Shown here: piece after piece, positions 46,486 to 57,962 of the stretch | Numbering within the stretch: the stretch's first letter is position 1 | How the letters are laid out: the number at the start of each line of letters is the position of its first letter | Assembly (NCBI RefSeq): GCF_900660695.1 | Contig: NZ_LR215042.1 | Coordinates: 186,001-250,000 of the forward strand | Source: Mycoplasmopsis meleagridis | Lineage (GTDB): Bacteria > Bacillota_I > Bacilli_A > Mycoplasmatales > Metamycoplasmataceae | Length of the DNA: 64,000 bases | Direction of reading: 5' to 3' | Translations under genes and position numbers: made by a program | Notes under the pieces: model-generated | The model's input: only the letters and a program-made list of their open reading frames with translations | Databases searched by the model: none | Told to the model about the DNA's origin: nothing

Positions 46486-49419
46486 ATGAAAATATTTCAA
46501 TTACATAATAATTCTGTTTATTCTTTTTTAGAATCCTTGATAAAAATAGAAGATTTAGTTAAATTGCACAAGGAAAATAATTTTGATAAAGTTGTTTTAA
46601 CAGATCATAATAATATGTTTGGTTTAGGAACTTTTTTAGAAGAATGTAAAAAAAATGATATCAAACCAATTATTGGTTTAGATCTTGACGTAGAAAATTA
46701 TCGTTTTATTCTTTTAGCCAAAAACTACGAGGGCTATAAATTTTTAAATAAATTAGTTCTTCTAAAAAGTCAAAATAAACAAATTAATGTAATTGATATT
46801 AACAACGAAAATGTTTTTATTTTAGATCATCCTGATGAGGGCTATTATGCTAAAACGAAAAAAAATATTTTTAGTTCTTGAAATAATTACTATGTTCATT
46901 CTACTGATAAAAATTTACCTAATTCTATCTATTTAAAGGCGAATAATGCTTTGAATAAAAATGACAATGATGCTTTAAAATTATTAAGCAAAATGAGTAA
47001 TAAAGAAATCAAATTAGTTGATAAAAATTATTTTATCGATGAAGAAATTGATCCTATTTTTACTGAGAGAATTAGTTTTATTAAAGATAACTGCAATGTT
47101 ATTTTTCCTGAAAAAAAACTTAATTTAGCATTTTTTAATGATTTAAATAATGAAGAAGCTTTTGAATTTTTTCTAGATTTAATTAAAGAAAATTTGCTAG
47201 TTAAAATTAAAGAATTAGATAAATATCCCTCTTGAAAAGAAAGATTAAATTATGAAATTCAAGTTATAAAAGAATCTAATTTTGTTAATTACTTTTTAAT
47301 AATTCATGATCTAATTAAGTGATCAAAAAATAATTCTATAGCTATAGGGCCAGGAAGAGGAAGTGCTGCTGGTTCTTTAGTTTCTTATCTTTTGAATATA
47401 ACAGAAATTAATCCATTAAAATATGATCTATTATTTGAGAGATTTTTAAATCCTAAAAGATTAACTTGACCAGATATTGATATTGATATTCAAGATGATA
47501 GAAGATTTGAAGTTTTTAAATATTTATATGATAAATATGGATTTGAAAATATTGCTTTAATTTCAACCTTTCAAACAATAGGTGCAAAAATGGCTTTAAA
47601 AGATGTTAACAGAGTGATGGAGAATAATTTAAATAATATTGAGATCAATAATTTAACTAAATTATTAGCAAGTGGGGAAACTTTAGAAGAAGCCAAATTA
47701 AATAATAGAAAATTTAGAATAGCTATTGAAAAACATACTTTATTATACGAATTAGCCCTAAAAATAGAAGGATTACCTCGCCAACATAGTTTTCATCCAG
47801 CGGGAATTTTAATTACTAATGATAAAGTAAATGAAATAGTTCCTACTTCTTTATCTAATTTTGAAAATTTTCAACAAGTACAATTAACAATGAATAATAT
47901 TGAAAATTTTGGTCTTTTAAAAATAGATCTATTAGGTTTAAAAACATTAACTGAATTAAAGGGTATTGAACAATTTTTAGAAAAAGATGAATATTTTGAA
48001 TCTAAGCTCGAAAAAGGAATAGATGTTTTAAATGATAAAATGACTTTCGATATGCTAAATGCAGGTATAACTGAAGGAATTTTTCAATTAGAATCAAGCG
48101 GAATGACTAACACTATTAAGAAAGTTATTATTGATAAATTTGATGATTTATATGCGATAATTTCTCTTTTTAGACCGGCTAGTTCAATGTATATTAGTGA
48201 CTATGCTCATAATAAAAGATATAAAAATAGTGTTAAAACTATTCATCCTTCGTATGATTCAATAGTAGAAAATACAAATGGCATTTTAATTTATCAAGAA
48301 CAAATTATGCAAATTGCTCAAAATGTAGCAAAAATGTCTTTTAGTGAAGCAGATTTTTTAAGAAGAGCAATTAGTAAAAAAAATGATGAAGAAATAAATA
48401 ATTACGAAACTAAATTTACTGAATTAGCGATTAAAAATGGCTTAAGAACAAGCCAAATAAAAGAAATTTATGAAATGATTAAACGTTTTGGTTCATATGG
48501 ATTTAATAAAAGTCATGCCGTTTCATACGCTTATTTAACCATGAAAATGGCCTATTACAAAAGACATTATCCCCTATTTTATTTTTCTTCCTTGATTACT
48601 AATTCAGAAGGTTCGCAGGAAAAAGTTAAAAAATATGTAGATGAAGCTAAAATGATTGGTTTTAATATTTATTCTCCTGATATTATTTATTCCACAAATA
48701 AATGTTTTTTTAATAATAAATTAGAATTGTATTTACCTTTGAATTTAATTAAAGGTTTAGGGAATGAAAACATTAATAAAATTATTACGGAAAAAAATAA
48801 TGGCGAAAATTTTGAAGGAAAAAATATTACTGAAATAATACTTAGACTTCGTTATGCCGGTGTTAAAGATAATGTTTTTGAAATTTTAATTAAAGCAAAT
48901 TGTTTTAGAGCATTTGGACCGATTAAATATGTAGAATTTTGCAATAAAAAAATTAAAGAAATTTATGATTTATTTAACAGTTACAATACCTTTAATGAGG
49001 CCAAAGAAGCAATTAATCAGGCGGGTTATTTAAACGTAATTTTTGCTAATCCTAAATCTAAAGAATTCGAAGATTTTGAATATGAAAAAAGAAATGAATA
49101 CGAAATGTTAGGTTCTATTTACAATGTTTATTCGACTTTAAAATACGAGAAGAATTATCCTAATCGTTTAGCTAATTTAATTCCTGATGATATTGCTAGA
49201 TGATATGTATGTGAAATAGTTAATTTAAAATTATTTAAACTTAAACATTTTTGTATTTTAGAAGTAAGAGATAGTACAAAAACAATTGCTTTTACTTTTA
49301 GTGAAAATTACTATGAAAGATTTGCTAATTTGAAAATAGGGCAAGTTATTTTAATCCAGGCAATTCATAAATTTAATTCTAAAAATCCTAGAATCATTAA
49401 TTGAAAGGAAATTGAATAA
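46486..49419 (+). CDS. dnaE: DNA polymerase III alpha subunit, DnaE type
   Basis: 977 residues, a compact DnaE. The N-terminal PHP domain is recognisable ([34 protein letters not shown]) but several metal-binding His are changed. The polymerase core has [16 protein letters not shown] and the catalytic [12 protein letters not shown], followed by [10 protein letters not shown] and the [22 protein letters not shown] block. The C-terminal OB-like region ([13 protein letters not shown]) is short. Low-GC bacteria pair DnaE with PolC; PolC is not in this window. AGAGGAAAG precedes the ATG. The next gene starts at the last base of its stop. Confidence 0.95.
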
Positions 49420-50306
49420 TGGAAAAATTTCTTTTAATAGATGGTAATTTATTGTTATTTCAATCTTTTTATGCTTCCTATAACCCTTATTCTCAGGCAA
49501 ATTTAATGAAATCACCATTAGGAATAACTACTAACGGTGTACATGTTTTTTTAATAACTTTAGCAAAATTAATCAATTATTTTCAACCTAAATATTTATT
49601 CATTGCTTTTGATGCAAATGCTAAAACTAAAAGACATCAAATGTATAGTGATTATAAAAGTGGAAGAAATAAAGCTCCAGAAATAATTTTTGAACAATTT
49701 TTTTTAATTAAAGATATACTAAAAAAACTTAATATTGCTTGAGAAGAAAAAGAAGGTGATGAAGCAGATGATTTAATAGCTTCACTGTCAAGCAAATTCA
49801 AAACAGATAATTATATTTATTCAAAAGACAAAGATTTATTGCAATTAGTTAAGAAAAATATTTCTATTGTTAGAAATAATAAAGAACATAATTTTGAAAT
49901 TATCAATGCAGAAAATTTTAGATTTTTTTACGGTTTTAATCCAGAACAAGTAGCCGATTTTAAAGCTTTAGCAGGCGATTCTTCAGATAATTTGCCTGGA
50001 GTAAATGGAATAGGCGATAAAGGAGCTACTAAATTAATAAATGAATATGGTAATTTAGAAAATATTTATGAAAATCTTGATAGTATTAAAGGAAAATTAA
50101 AAGAAAAACTAACTAAGGATAAAGATCAAGCTTTTTTATGTAAAAATTTAGCTCTGTTAAATAAAAATGTTGAAATGAATCACAATCTAAATTTTTATGC
50201 TAATTATTTAAATAATGCAGATGAAGGATTTTTATTTTTAGAAAAACATGGTTTAAATAAAGCAAAAGAATATTTACAAGGAATTGCGCGAAATAAAAAT
50301 GAATAA
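49419..50306 (+). CDS. Stand-alone 5'-3' exonuclease (PolA N-domain type)
   Basis: A 295-residue flap/5' nuclease that removes RNA primers. It begins LLIDGNLLLFQSFYAS (first metal Asp). YLFIAFDANAKTKRHQMYSDYKSGR is the helical-arch region, and GDEADDLIASL and YSKDKDLLQLV carry the central acidic cluster. AGDSSDNLPGVNGIGDKGATKLI is the H3TH DNA-binding motif. No polymerase domain follows, as is common in mollicutes. It starts one base into the dnaE stop and overlaps the next gene by eight bases. Confidence 0.94.
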
Positions 50307-51810
50307 AAGTTTAAGTTATAAAGTAAAGTTCGTTGAAAATGTTAAAGACACACAGACGCTACCTAAATATAAAATAAATTTTGCCATCGAAATTTTATTG
50401 TTTCTTCTATTTTTATTTTTTTCAGGATGCTTGCTTATAATTCACTTCTATCAACCTGATTTTTCTAAAGGACAAATTTCAAGTTTATATACTTTAAAGC
50501 AAATTTATGTTTATTCTATTGGTTTAGCCTTTGGTGATTTAATAATATTTATTATCATAGGCATTTTCGCGACTTTTCTTATAAGATGAATTGCACATTC
50601 GCTTAACTATAAATCCTTGCGTTGATTTAGAAAATATTGAAAAGTAGATAATTGAATATTTAAAAAGAAAGCAATAACTTTTATTTGATTAAATTTACTA
50701 ATTATTGCCTGTTTTTATCATTTCGTTTTAGTAAGTCTTAGATTTGATAATTTCGCCTATTTTACAGTTCAAAATGTAAAAAATGTTTTCACTAAAGGTT
50801 GATATTATTCTTTTACTAACAATGCAATTAATAATTCGACTTTACCTAATTCTAATTTAAATATAGGAATTTTTGCAGATTCAATTTTAAATTGTATTTA
50901 TGCTTTAAGTTTCTCGCCATATTTAGCCTTTATTTTAATTGCTATTTTAACTATTTATACTTATTCTTCATTTATTTTAGTTGATATTAAAATCTATTTT
51001 AAATACTTAAATCCTAAGAAATTTTCATTAGAACAAATTAAATACAATTTGAAAAAAAGTTTTATTTTTTACTATAGTGAAGATATTGGTAATTATTTTA
51101 ACTTTGTAACAAAAAGCGCATTTGCACAAAAAGAAAATTTAGATCTTTCATTAGATAATTTGCTTAAAAAGCTTGTTTTTTATAAAAAAGCTTTAAAACT
51201 AACTATTATCAATATTTATGAAATCAAAAATCAAGAAAATAAATTATTAGCATCTTACAAAGTAAATGAAAAAATTGACTATAAAACTAGCTATGAAAAA
51301 GAATATTTAGTTTGAGTTGAGAATTTAAATTCTTCTTTGTTTACTCAAGAAAACTATAAAAGAATTGTTTTCAAAGATGATAAAACTTTATTAGAAAATT
51401 ATCAAGAACAAATCAAAAATCAAGATAAAAATATTTTTTATGAACTTTTAATCTATTATGCTAATAAAGAAAATTTAGAGGATAGAATTTTAATTGATAA
51501 ATATGGTTATTATTTAAAGAATGACTTTTCATGTGATTTATTATATGGTGCAGTTAATACTTACATTTTTAAAGAAACAAATTCTTCTTTGGAAATGAAA
51601 AAGCAATTAGATAAAAATATAACTTTAAATAAACAAGATGAAAAATTAGAAACAATTAGTTTAAATAATGAAAATTTATATTATGAATATGAAGAAAAAT
51701 TGGAGTCAAAAATTATACAAAAAGAAGTTAAAAATTTAACTTTGGATAATCAACCATATATACATTTAGATACTCAGGAAATTAAATTAGATGAAAAAAA
51801 TAGATCCTAA
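50299..51810 (+). CDS. Four-helix membrane protein with large soluble tail, unknown
   Basis: A 503-residue protein of no recognised family. Four predicted helices lie in the first 240 residues (about 33-55, 75-99, 128-150 and 205-235), and an extracytoplasmic loop sits between the last two. Residues 250-503 are hydrophilic and charged, probably cytosolic. Near the end, LDEKNRS crosses a run of seven A; a one-base deletion there would continue into the overlapping small ORF at 51791, adding about 39 acidic residues. Start at ATG 50299 is favoured over an in-frame TTG at 50284, since it overlaps the exonuclease less. Confidence 0.8.
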
Positions 51811-51916
51811 TTCTAATTACAATATGTCTATAAACAAAATTGATAAAGAAGAAAAAGAAATTGAGAAAAATGAATTTAATTTTAGTGAATTTGATAGCCC
51901 TATTTTGGAGGATTAA
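51791..51916 (+). CDS. Small acidic ORF between the membrane protein and the thioredoxin
   Basis: A 41-codon ORF (MKKIDPNSNYNM ... FDSPILED) that overlaps the membrane protein end by 20 bases and shares TAATG with the thioredoxin start; its final codons supply the GGAGG site for that gene. It may be a real coupling peptide, or the displaced C-terminus of the upstream protein after a base change in the A7 run. No family is recognised. Confidence 0.35.
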   Translation: MKKIDPNSNYNMSINKIDKEEKEIEKNEFNFSEFDSPILED

Positions 51917-52284
51917 TGACAAAAAATAAAGTCAAAAATTCAATCAATAAAATTAGTTTTTCTAAACTTAACGAAATAATTAAAAATAATGAACATAACA
52001 ATCAATTAATGTTTATTGAATTTACTACTTCATGATGTAATGATTGCAAAATGATGAAACCAGTCATTGATGAAGTTCTTAAAGATTATGAAAACAATAA
52101 CCAAGTAGTTTTTTATGAAGTAGATGCTGAAGAAGCAGGAGTTTTTAGAGATCCTTTATCAAGATGAAAAATTTATAGAGTTCCAGCTTTTATTTATTTT
52201 AAAAATAATAATATTCAAAAAATTCTTTATGAGTATTATCCTAAAAACATTATTGAAAAATATATTGAAGATTTTACTGAATAA
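51916..52284 (+). CDS. Thioredoxin-like protein
   Basis: 122 residues with a thioredoxin fold: FIEFTTSWCNDCKMMKPVIDE carries the CxxC redox pair (WCNDC, first Trp encoded by TGA), YEVDAEEAGVFRD follows, and YRVPAFIYFKNN has the cis-proline. The active site WCNDC differs from the classical WCGPC, so its redox role may differ from TrxA. A strong GGAGG stands upstream. uvrC starts at its last stop base. Confidence 0.88.
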
Positions 52285-54011
52285 TGAATAAAAAAATAGA
52301 AATAGATTGAAATAAAATTCCGCAATTACCAGGAATTTATTTGTGAAAAGATAAAAATGATAATGTTATTTATGTAGGAAAAGCTAAAAATCTAAGAAGC
52401 AGAATGCATCAATATTTTAAAGGTTCAATAAATTCTTATAAAACTAATAAAATGATTAGCGAGATTTTTAGTTATGAAATTTTTATTGTTAACAATAATA
52501 AAGAAGCTTTACTTTTAGAGCGTCAATATATTGAAAAATTTAATCCTGAATATAATATTTTGCTTCTTGATGATAAGAACTATCCATATATCAAAATAGA
52601 ACTTAAAAAAGGCGAATTATTAATTAAATTAACTAAAAAATATCTTAAAAATGATTCTAACAATTCCTTACTATTTGGCCCTTTTCCTAACGGTTATGGA
52701 GCAAAGGTTATTTTAAAATTATTGCAAAGAGAAGCTTTTTTCGAAAAGGGATTAAAAATTCAATCCAAGGATGAAAAATTTTGAAAAAATCAGTTTGATA
52801 AAATCAAAAATATCCTTACTTTCGATAATAAAAACTATATTAAAGAGTTAGAAGAAAAAAGAAAAGAAGCAGATAAAAAATGGCAATTTGAAATTTCTTT
52901 AGATTTAACTAGATCAATTGAATATTTAAAAAAGTTAAAAGAAGATCAAATTATAGAATTAAAAAATAATAAGAATATTGACGTTTTAAGTTATAAAATT
53001 GAAAATAATTTACTATATGTCACAATCTTGTTTTATAGATATGGTATTTTGATCAATAAAGATAGTCAAATTATTCCAATTATGCTCGATGAAAAACATT
53101 TATTTGAAAGCTTTTTTGATAAATATTATAAAAACAAAATCATTCCTGATGAAATCGTTGTCCCCGAAAAACTTCTTGATTTAAATTTAGAATTGACTAA
53201 TGAAAATATTAACTTTCATGTTGCAAAAAATGGCATATATAAACTTATTCTTCAAACTTGTGAATTAAACCTAGAAGAATTTTATAAAAACGAAGCCAAA
53301 TTTGCGCAAAATAAAATTAACAAGGGCACTAATAATTTAGAGCTTTTAAAAACTTATATTCCTCTAGATAATTTAAAAAATATTGTAGCTTTTGATAATT
53401 CTAATTTTAATAATTATAATCCAGTGGGCGTAGCTATAGTTTATACTAATGGCTTAAAAAATAAAAATGCCTATAGAAAATATAGTCATGAAATTAATTT
53501 TTCAAGACAAGCTGATGTTGAATATATGCAAAAAAGTATCACTAATTATTTATCTAATTTAGACACTAATATAGTACCTGATTTAATTATTGTAGATGGC
53601 GCTTTAGCACAAGTTCACGAAGCTAAAAAAGTTATAAAAAAACTAAATATGTCTTTTCCCGTTGTTGGTTTAGTTAAAGACGATAATCATAAAACAAAGT
53701 TTTTAATTGATTTAGAAGAAAAACAAGTTTCAATTAAAAATAGAGATTTAAAAAATTTTTTAGCCGAAATTCAAGAGGAAGTAGATCGTTTTGCAAAAGA
53801 CTATTTGCGCAAAAAACATAGAATTACTTCCTTAGAAGGCAAATTAAGATCAATTAATGGAATTGGTGAAAAAATTGAATTCAAATTACTTGAAAAATTT
53901 GGCAACTACAATAACATATACAATGCAACTTTAGAAGAATTGGAAAAAGTTGTTCCTAAATCAATTGCAAAAAAAATATTTAATAAGGAATATATCAAAA
54001 AAAGCAACTAG
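52284..54011 (+). CDS. uvrC: Excinuclease ABC subunit UvrC
   Basis: Makes both incisions in nucleotide excision repair. 575 residues. The N-terminal GIY-YIG domain reads [31 protein letters not shown]. A UVR-type helix pair that binds UvrB lies near residues 190-220. The RNase H-like C-terminal nuclease has VAFDNSNFNNYNPVGVAIVY and LIIVDGALAQVHEA. The end carries a helix-hairpin-helix (LRSINGIGEKIEFKLLEKFG). UvrA and UvrB are not in the window. Confidence 0.96.
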
Positions 54012-54034
54012 GATTAAAGATGGTTGCTTTTTTA
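53997..54034 (+). terminator. Terminator after uvrC
   Basis: AAAAAAAGCAAC, 14-base loop, GTTGCTTTTTTA. The left arm includes the last codons and stop of uvrC. Confidence 0.85.
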
Positions 54035-54035
54035 A

Positions 54036-54041
54036 TATAAT
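54036..54041 (+). promoter_or_regulatory. Candidate -10 box for gdpP
   Basis: TATAAT nine bases before the ATG at 54051, directly after the uvrC terminator. No ribosome binding site is visible, so gdpP is a candidate leaderless mRNA. Confidence 0.45.
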
Positions 54042-54050
54042 ATAGACTAA

Positions 54051-56042
54051 ATGAAAAATATCAAGTTTAATATTAAGAAAAAGAAATTTATTATCAATAT
54101 TGCTCTTTTAACTATATTCATAATATTATTTGTTGTTTTTCTTAGTCTATACGTAATTCAAATAAGTCAAAATCATCCATATTACTACCATATTATTTTT
54201 GTTTTATTATTCATAATTACGCTTGGATTAGTGTCATTTATGGCCATAGAAACAATATCTAATTTTATCTATTACAATAGAATAGGTCAAGAGTCATTTA
54301 ATTCCTCTTTGGATGAAGTTAATAAGCATAATTTAGTGGGAATAATTATCTATAGTGTAGATAATAAAATTATTTGAACTAGCCAATTTATTAATGATGT
54401 TTTTGGAAATAAATGATTAGGTAAAAAAATAAGTGCTTTTTTTAATCATCTAAAAGTAGCTGATTTTAATAAAAAAAGTTTTGAATTTAGACATGACAAT
54501 AATTTCTATTCGGTAGAATTTTGATATTTAAAAAATTCTTTAGTAATTAGAGATATTACCATTGAAAAAAATTTAATGAATTTATATGACAAAAGAACTG
54601 TTGTTATCGGCGAAGTAGAAATAGATAACTATCAACTTTATCAATCACTTCTTTCTGATGATCAAATGTTTAATTTAAATACTTTAGTTATTAGTGTTTT
54701 AGATAAATTAGCAACTGATTACAATTTAGTTTATAGGCAATATAATCCTAATGGTAAGTTTTTAATAATAACTGATAAAGAATCAATTGAAAAAATGCAA
54801 AGAAACAATTTTGGTTTTTTTGAACTAACTTATACTTTGGATAGAAAAACTGATAGAAAATTCACAATTTCTTTATCTGCAGGTTTTGCTTCAGGCATTA
54901 ATTTATTAAGCGAAAAAATGCAAAAAGCCAAAGATGCTTTATCTTTAGCTCAAAGTAGAGGTGGTAATCAAGTAGCTATTATCAACAATAATCTAAATGC
55001 TTTCTACTATGGTTCAAGTAATGAAATTACTCCTTCAACTGATAGAACAAAACTAACAAACATAATTAAAGTTCTCGATGAAACCTTGAAACAAAAAACT
55101 GTTAAAAAAGCCATAATTTATGGTCATGCTAATGCTGATTTAGATGCGATTGGTTCTTCATTAGGTTTAGTTGCTTTAGTAAGACATTATGGCAAAGAAG
55201 CTTATATATGTACTTCATCACAGGATTCTACTACTAAAAAAATTCTCAATCAATATTATCCAAATAGCGATATTTTTATTAAGCCAAAACAGGCTGATAA
55301 ATTAAAGAAAGAAAAAGATACTTTAATATTTTTAACTGATGTTTCTTCAGTTTATAGAACAGATAATAAAAGTGCTATTGAAGGTGTTTTAAAAGAAAAT
55401 ATTTTTATCTTTGATCATCACAGACAAGCAACATCTACTGATTTTGCTCCTAAAATTAACAAAATAATTGATCCCTCAGTTTCTTCTGCATCAGAAATTG
55501 TTTGTGAAATTTTAAGAATGCATCCAGAAGATATTATTATTGATTGAAAAATAGCGCAAATGCTTTTAAATGGTATTTATTTAGATACTTTACAATTTCA
55601 AAAAAATGTAACTGCGAAAACTTTTGAAGCAGCTTCTTGATTAGAAACTAAAGGTGCAAATTCAACAAATAGCAATCAAGCATTAAAAATAGATAGTGAA
55701 GCTAAAAAAATTGTTGATGAATTATTAGAAAATTTACAAGAAATTAAACCAGGTTATTTCCTAGCTTATAAAGATATACTAGCTTCTGATGATATTATTT
55801 CAGTAACTGCTGAAGAAATTTTAAGAATTAGTGATAGAAAAGCTTCGTTTGTAATTGCTAGAAATGAAAAGGGTGATTCTTATAAAATGAGTGCTAGAGG
55901 AATTGGAGTAAATGTGCAATTAATTGCTGAAGCAGTAGGTGGCGGAGGGCATTTTTCAACTGCTGCTGCAGTAAGTAAGGAAAATTTAGATGTATTTATT
56001 GACAATCTTAAACAAGCAATAATTAGTTCAAATAACCCATAG
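54051..56042 (+). CDS. gdpP: GdpP-type cyclic-di-AMP phosphodiesterase
   Basis: A 663-residue membrane protein. Two N-terminal helices (about 14-40, 46-70), a degenerate PAS-like part, then a degenerate GGDEF domain (SAGFASGINLLSEKMQKAKDALSLA, with SRGGNQ where GGDEF proteins have their motif). The DHH phosphodiesterase core follows: IIYGHANADLDAIGSS, IFLTDVS, IFDHHRQATSTDF. The DHHA1 part ends with AVGGGGHFSTAAA. In Firmicutes GdpP breaks down c-di-AMP, which tunes potassium and osmotic balance. gdpP-rplI-dnaB is a conserved gene order in low-GC bacteria. Confidence 0.95.
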
Positions 56043-56051
56043 GAGGCTTAT

Positions 56052-56510
56052 ATGAAAGTTATACTATTAAAAGATATAAAGGAAGGCAAAGCAAATACTA
56101 TTATTGAAGTAAGTAATGGCTATGCTACTAATTTTTTAATAGCTAAAGGCTTAGCCTTGCCTTATAATCAAAAAACACAAAAACAACTTGATAAAAAACT
56201 TAATGATTTAATAGCTGATAAAATGGAACAAAGAGAAAGAGCATTAAAAATTAAAGAAAAACTAGAAGAAGATAGCTTAAATTACGTTCTAGATGCTAAA
56301 GTAGATGCTAATGGCAATTTAAATGTCCATAATGCTGTTTCTACTAAAGAAATTATTAAAGATTTAGCTAAAAAAGGTTATAAACTTAACAAGCATGCAG
56401 TACAAAAAGTACATTTAGTTTCTAACGGAACGCATGAAATAATTATTAATATTTTTGAAGATATCAAAGCCGTTTTAAGAGTTAATATTTCTTTAAAAGC
56501 CCTTAATTAA
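56052..56510 (+). CDS. rplI: 50S ribosomal protein L9
   Basis: 152 residues. N-terminal MKVILLKDIKEGKANTIIEV and GYATNFLIAKGLALPYN identify the rRNA-binding domain. A long connecting helix and the C-terminal domain follow (KDLAKKGYKLNKHAVQ). TAGGAGG overlaps the gdpP stop and supplies its ribosome binding site. Confidence 0.98.
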   Translation: MKVILLKDIKEGKANTIIEVSNGYATNFLIAKGLALPYNQKTQKQLDKKLNDLIADKMEQRERALKIKEKLEEDSLNYVLDAKVDANGNLNVHNAVSTKEIIKDLAKKGYKLNKHAVQKVHLVSNGTHEIIINIFEDIKAVLRVNISLKALN

Positions 56511-56517
56511 GGATAAT

Positions 56518-57948
56518 ATGAAAAATGAAGTTTCCTTTGACAATAATGTTGTTATTTGAGATAGAAAAACTGAATGAAATCTTTTAGCATTAATACTTTT
56601 AAGACAAGAAAATTCGCATGAAATAATTCCTTATTTGGAAGCAGAAGATTTTTATGACATCAACGATAGACAACTTTTTATCATAATGAGAGATTTGTAT
56701 GACCAAGCAAAATCAATTAATGAAGATTCAATTTTAGAAAAAGCTATAGAACTAGGTTATTTAAATGTTGACGAATTTTTTCTAGCTGAAGTTTATACCG
56801 CAAATGCTTTTGTACAAAATTTGGTAGATTATCGCGAAAAATTAATTGAATTATCTAAATTAAGAAAGTTACAAAACGGAATTAATGAAGTTAATAGTTT
56901 GCTTTATAGACAAGTTTCTAATTCTGAAGAAGTTATTGATAAATTACAAAATTTGATTTTTCAAATCGAGAGAGTCGATAATGGCAAATTATTTCTTTCC
57001 AGTCAAGAAGTAAGTAATAGTTATTATGAAAAATTAAATATTCTCAAAAATAGAGATGATAATGAAATAGTAGGACTTTCAACTGGTTTTTCATCATTAG
57101 ATTATGTAAATCAAGGTTTTCAACCTACTGAATTGATAATTTTAGCTGCTAGACCAGCAGTTGGAAAAACTACTTTAGCCCTTAATATAGCTTTAAACGT
57201 CGCAAACAATAAATTAAATCCTAAAAACGTGGCCTTTTTTTCCTTGGAAATGTCTCCCGAACAATTAATGAGCAAAATTTATAGCACTATTTCAGGTGTT
57301 GAAGCTTCAAAACTTAAAAATGTTAAATTTTTAACTAACGATGAATGAATTAAAATTGCTAATGCTAAAATTAATCACATTGATAAATTAAATCTATTTA
57401 TAGATGATACTGGTTCAGCCACTTTGAGAACATTGATTTGAAAAGCAAAAAGATTACATAAGCAAAAGAAATTAGATTTAATAATTGTTGATTATTTGCA
57501 ATTAATTACAACAGATAATTTAAATAAAAATGATAATAGACAAATTGAAGTTTCTAAAGTAAGTAGAAGCTTAAAATTATTAGCTAAAGAATTAAATATT
57601 CCAATAATTGCTCTTAGTCAATTATCAAGAGATGTAGAAAAAAGACAAGATAAAGAACCTATGCTTTCTGATTTAAGAGAAAGTGGGGCAATTGAACAAG
57701 ATGCAGACATAGTAGCATTTTTACATCGTGAAGATTATTACAATAGTGGAAAAAGAAATAATTTAAATAAGGAAAATGAAGATAGCGATTTAAAAGATAT
57801 TGCTATAACTAAATTAATTATTGCCAAAAATAGAAGTGGTCCAACTACTGATGTAGAATTTATTTTTAAAAAATCAATTGGCAAATTTTTCGATAAAAAA
57901 GAACTTTTTGACACTTATAACAACCAAATCAAAAATGATTTTAACTAA
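56518..57948 (+). CDS. dnaB: Replicative DNA helicase DnaB
   Basis: Ring helicase at the replication fork, 476 residues. The N-terminal helical domain binds primase. The RecA-like core shows Walker A AARPAVGKTTLALN, then FFSLEMSPEQLMSKI and Walker B LDLIIVDYLQLI. ALSQLSRDVEKRQDKEP and LRESGAIEQDADIVAFLHR complete the hexamer-type motifs. AAGGATAAT before the ATG is the ribosome binding site. It follows rplI by seven bases. Confidence 0.97.
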
Positions 57949-57962
57949 AAAAGGAATTAAAA

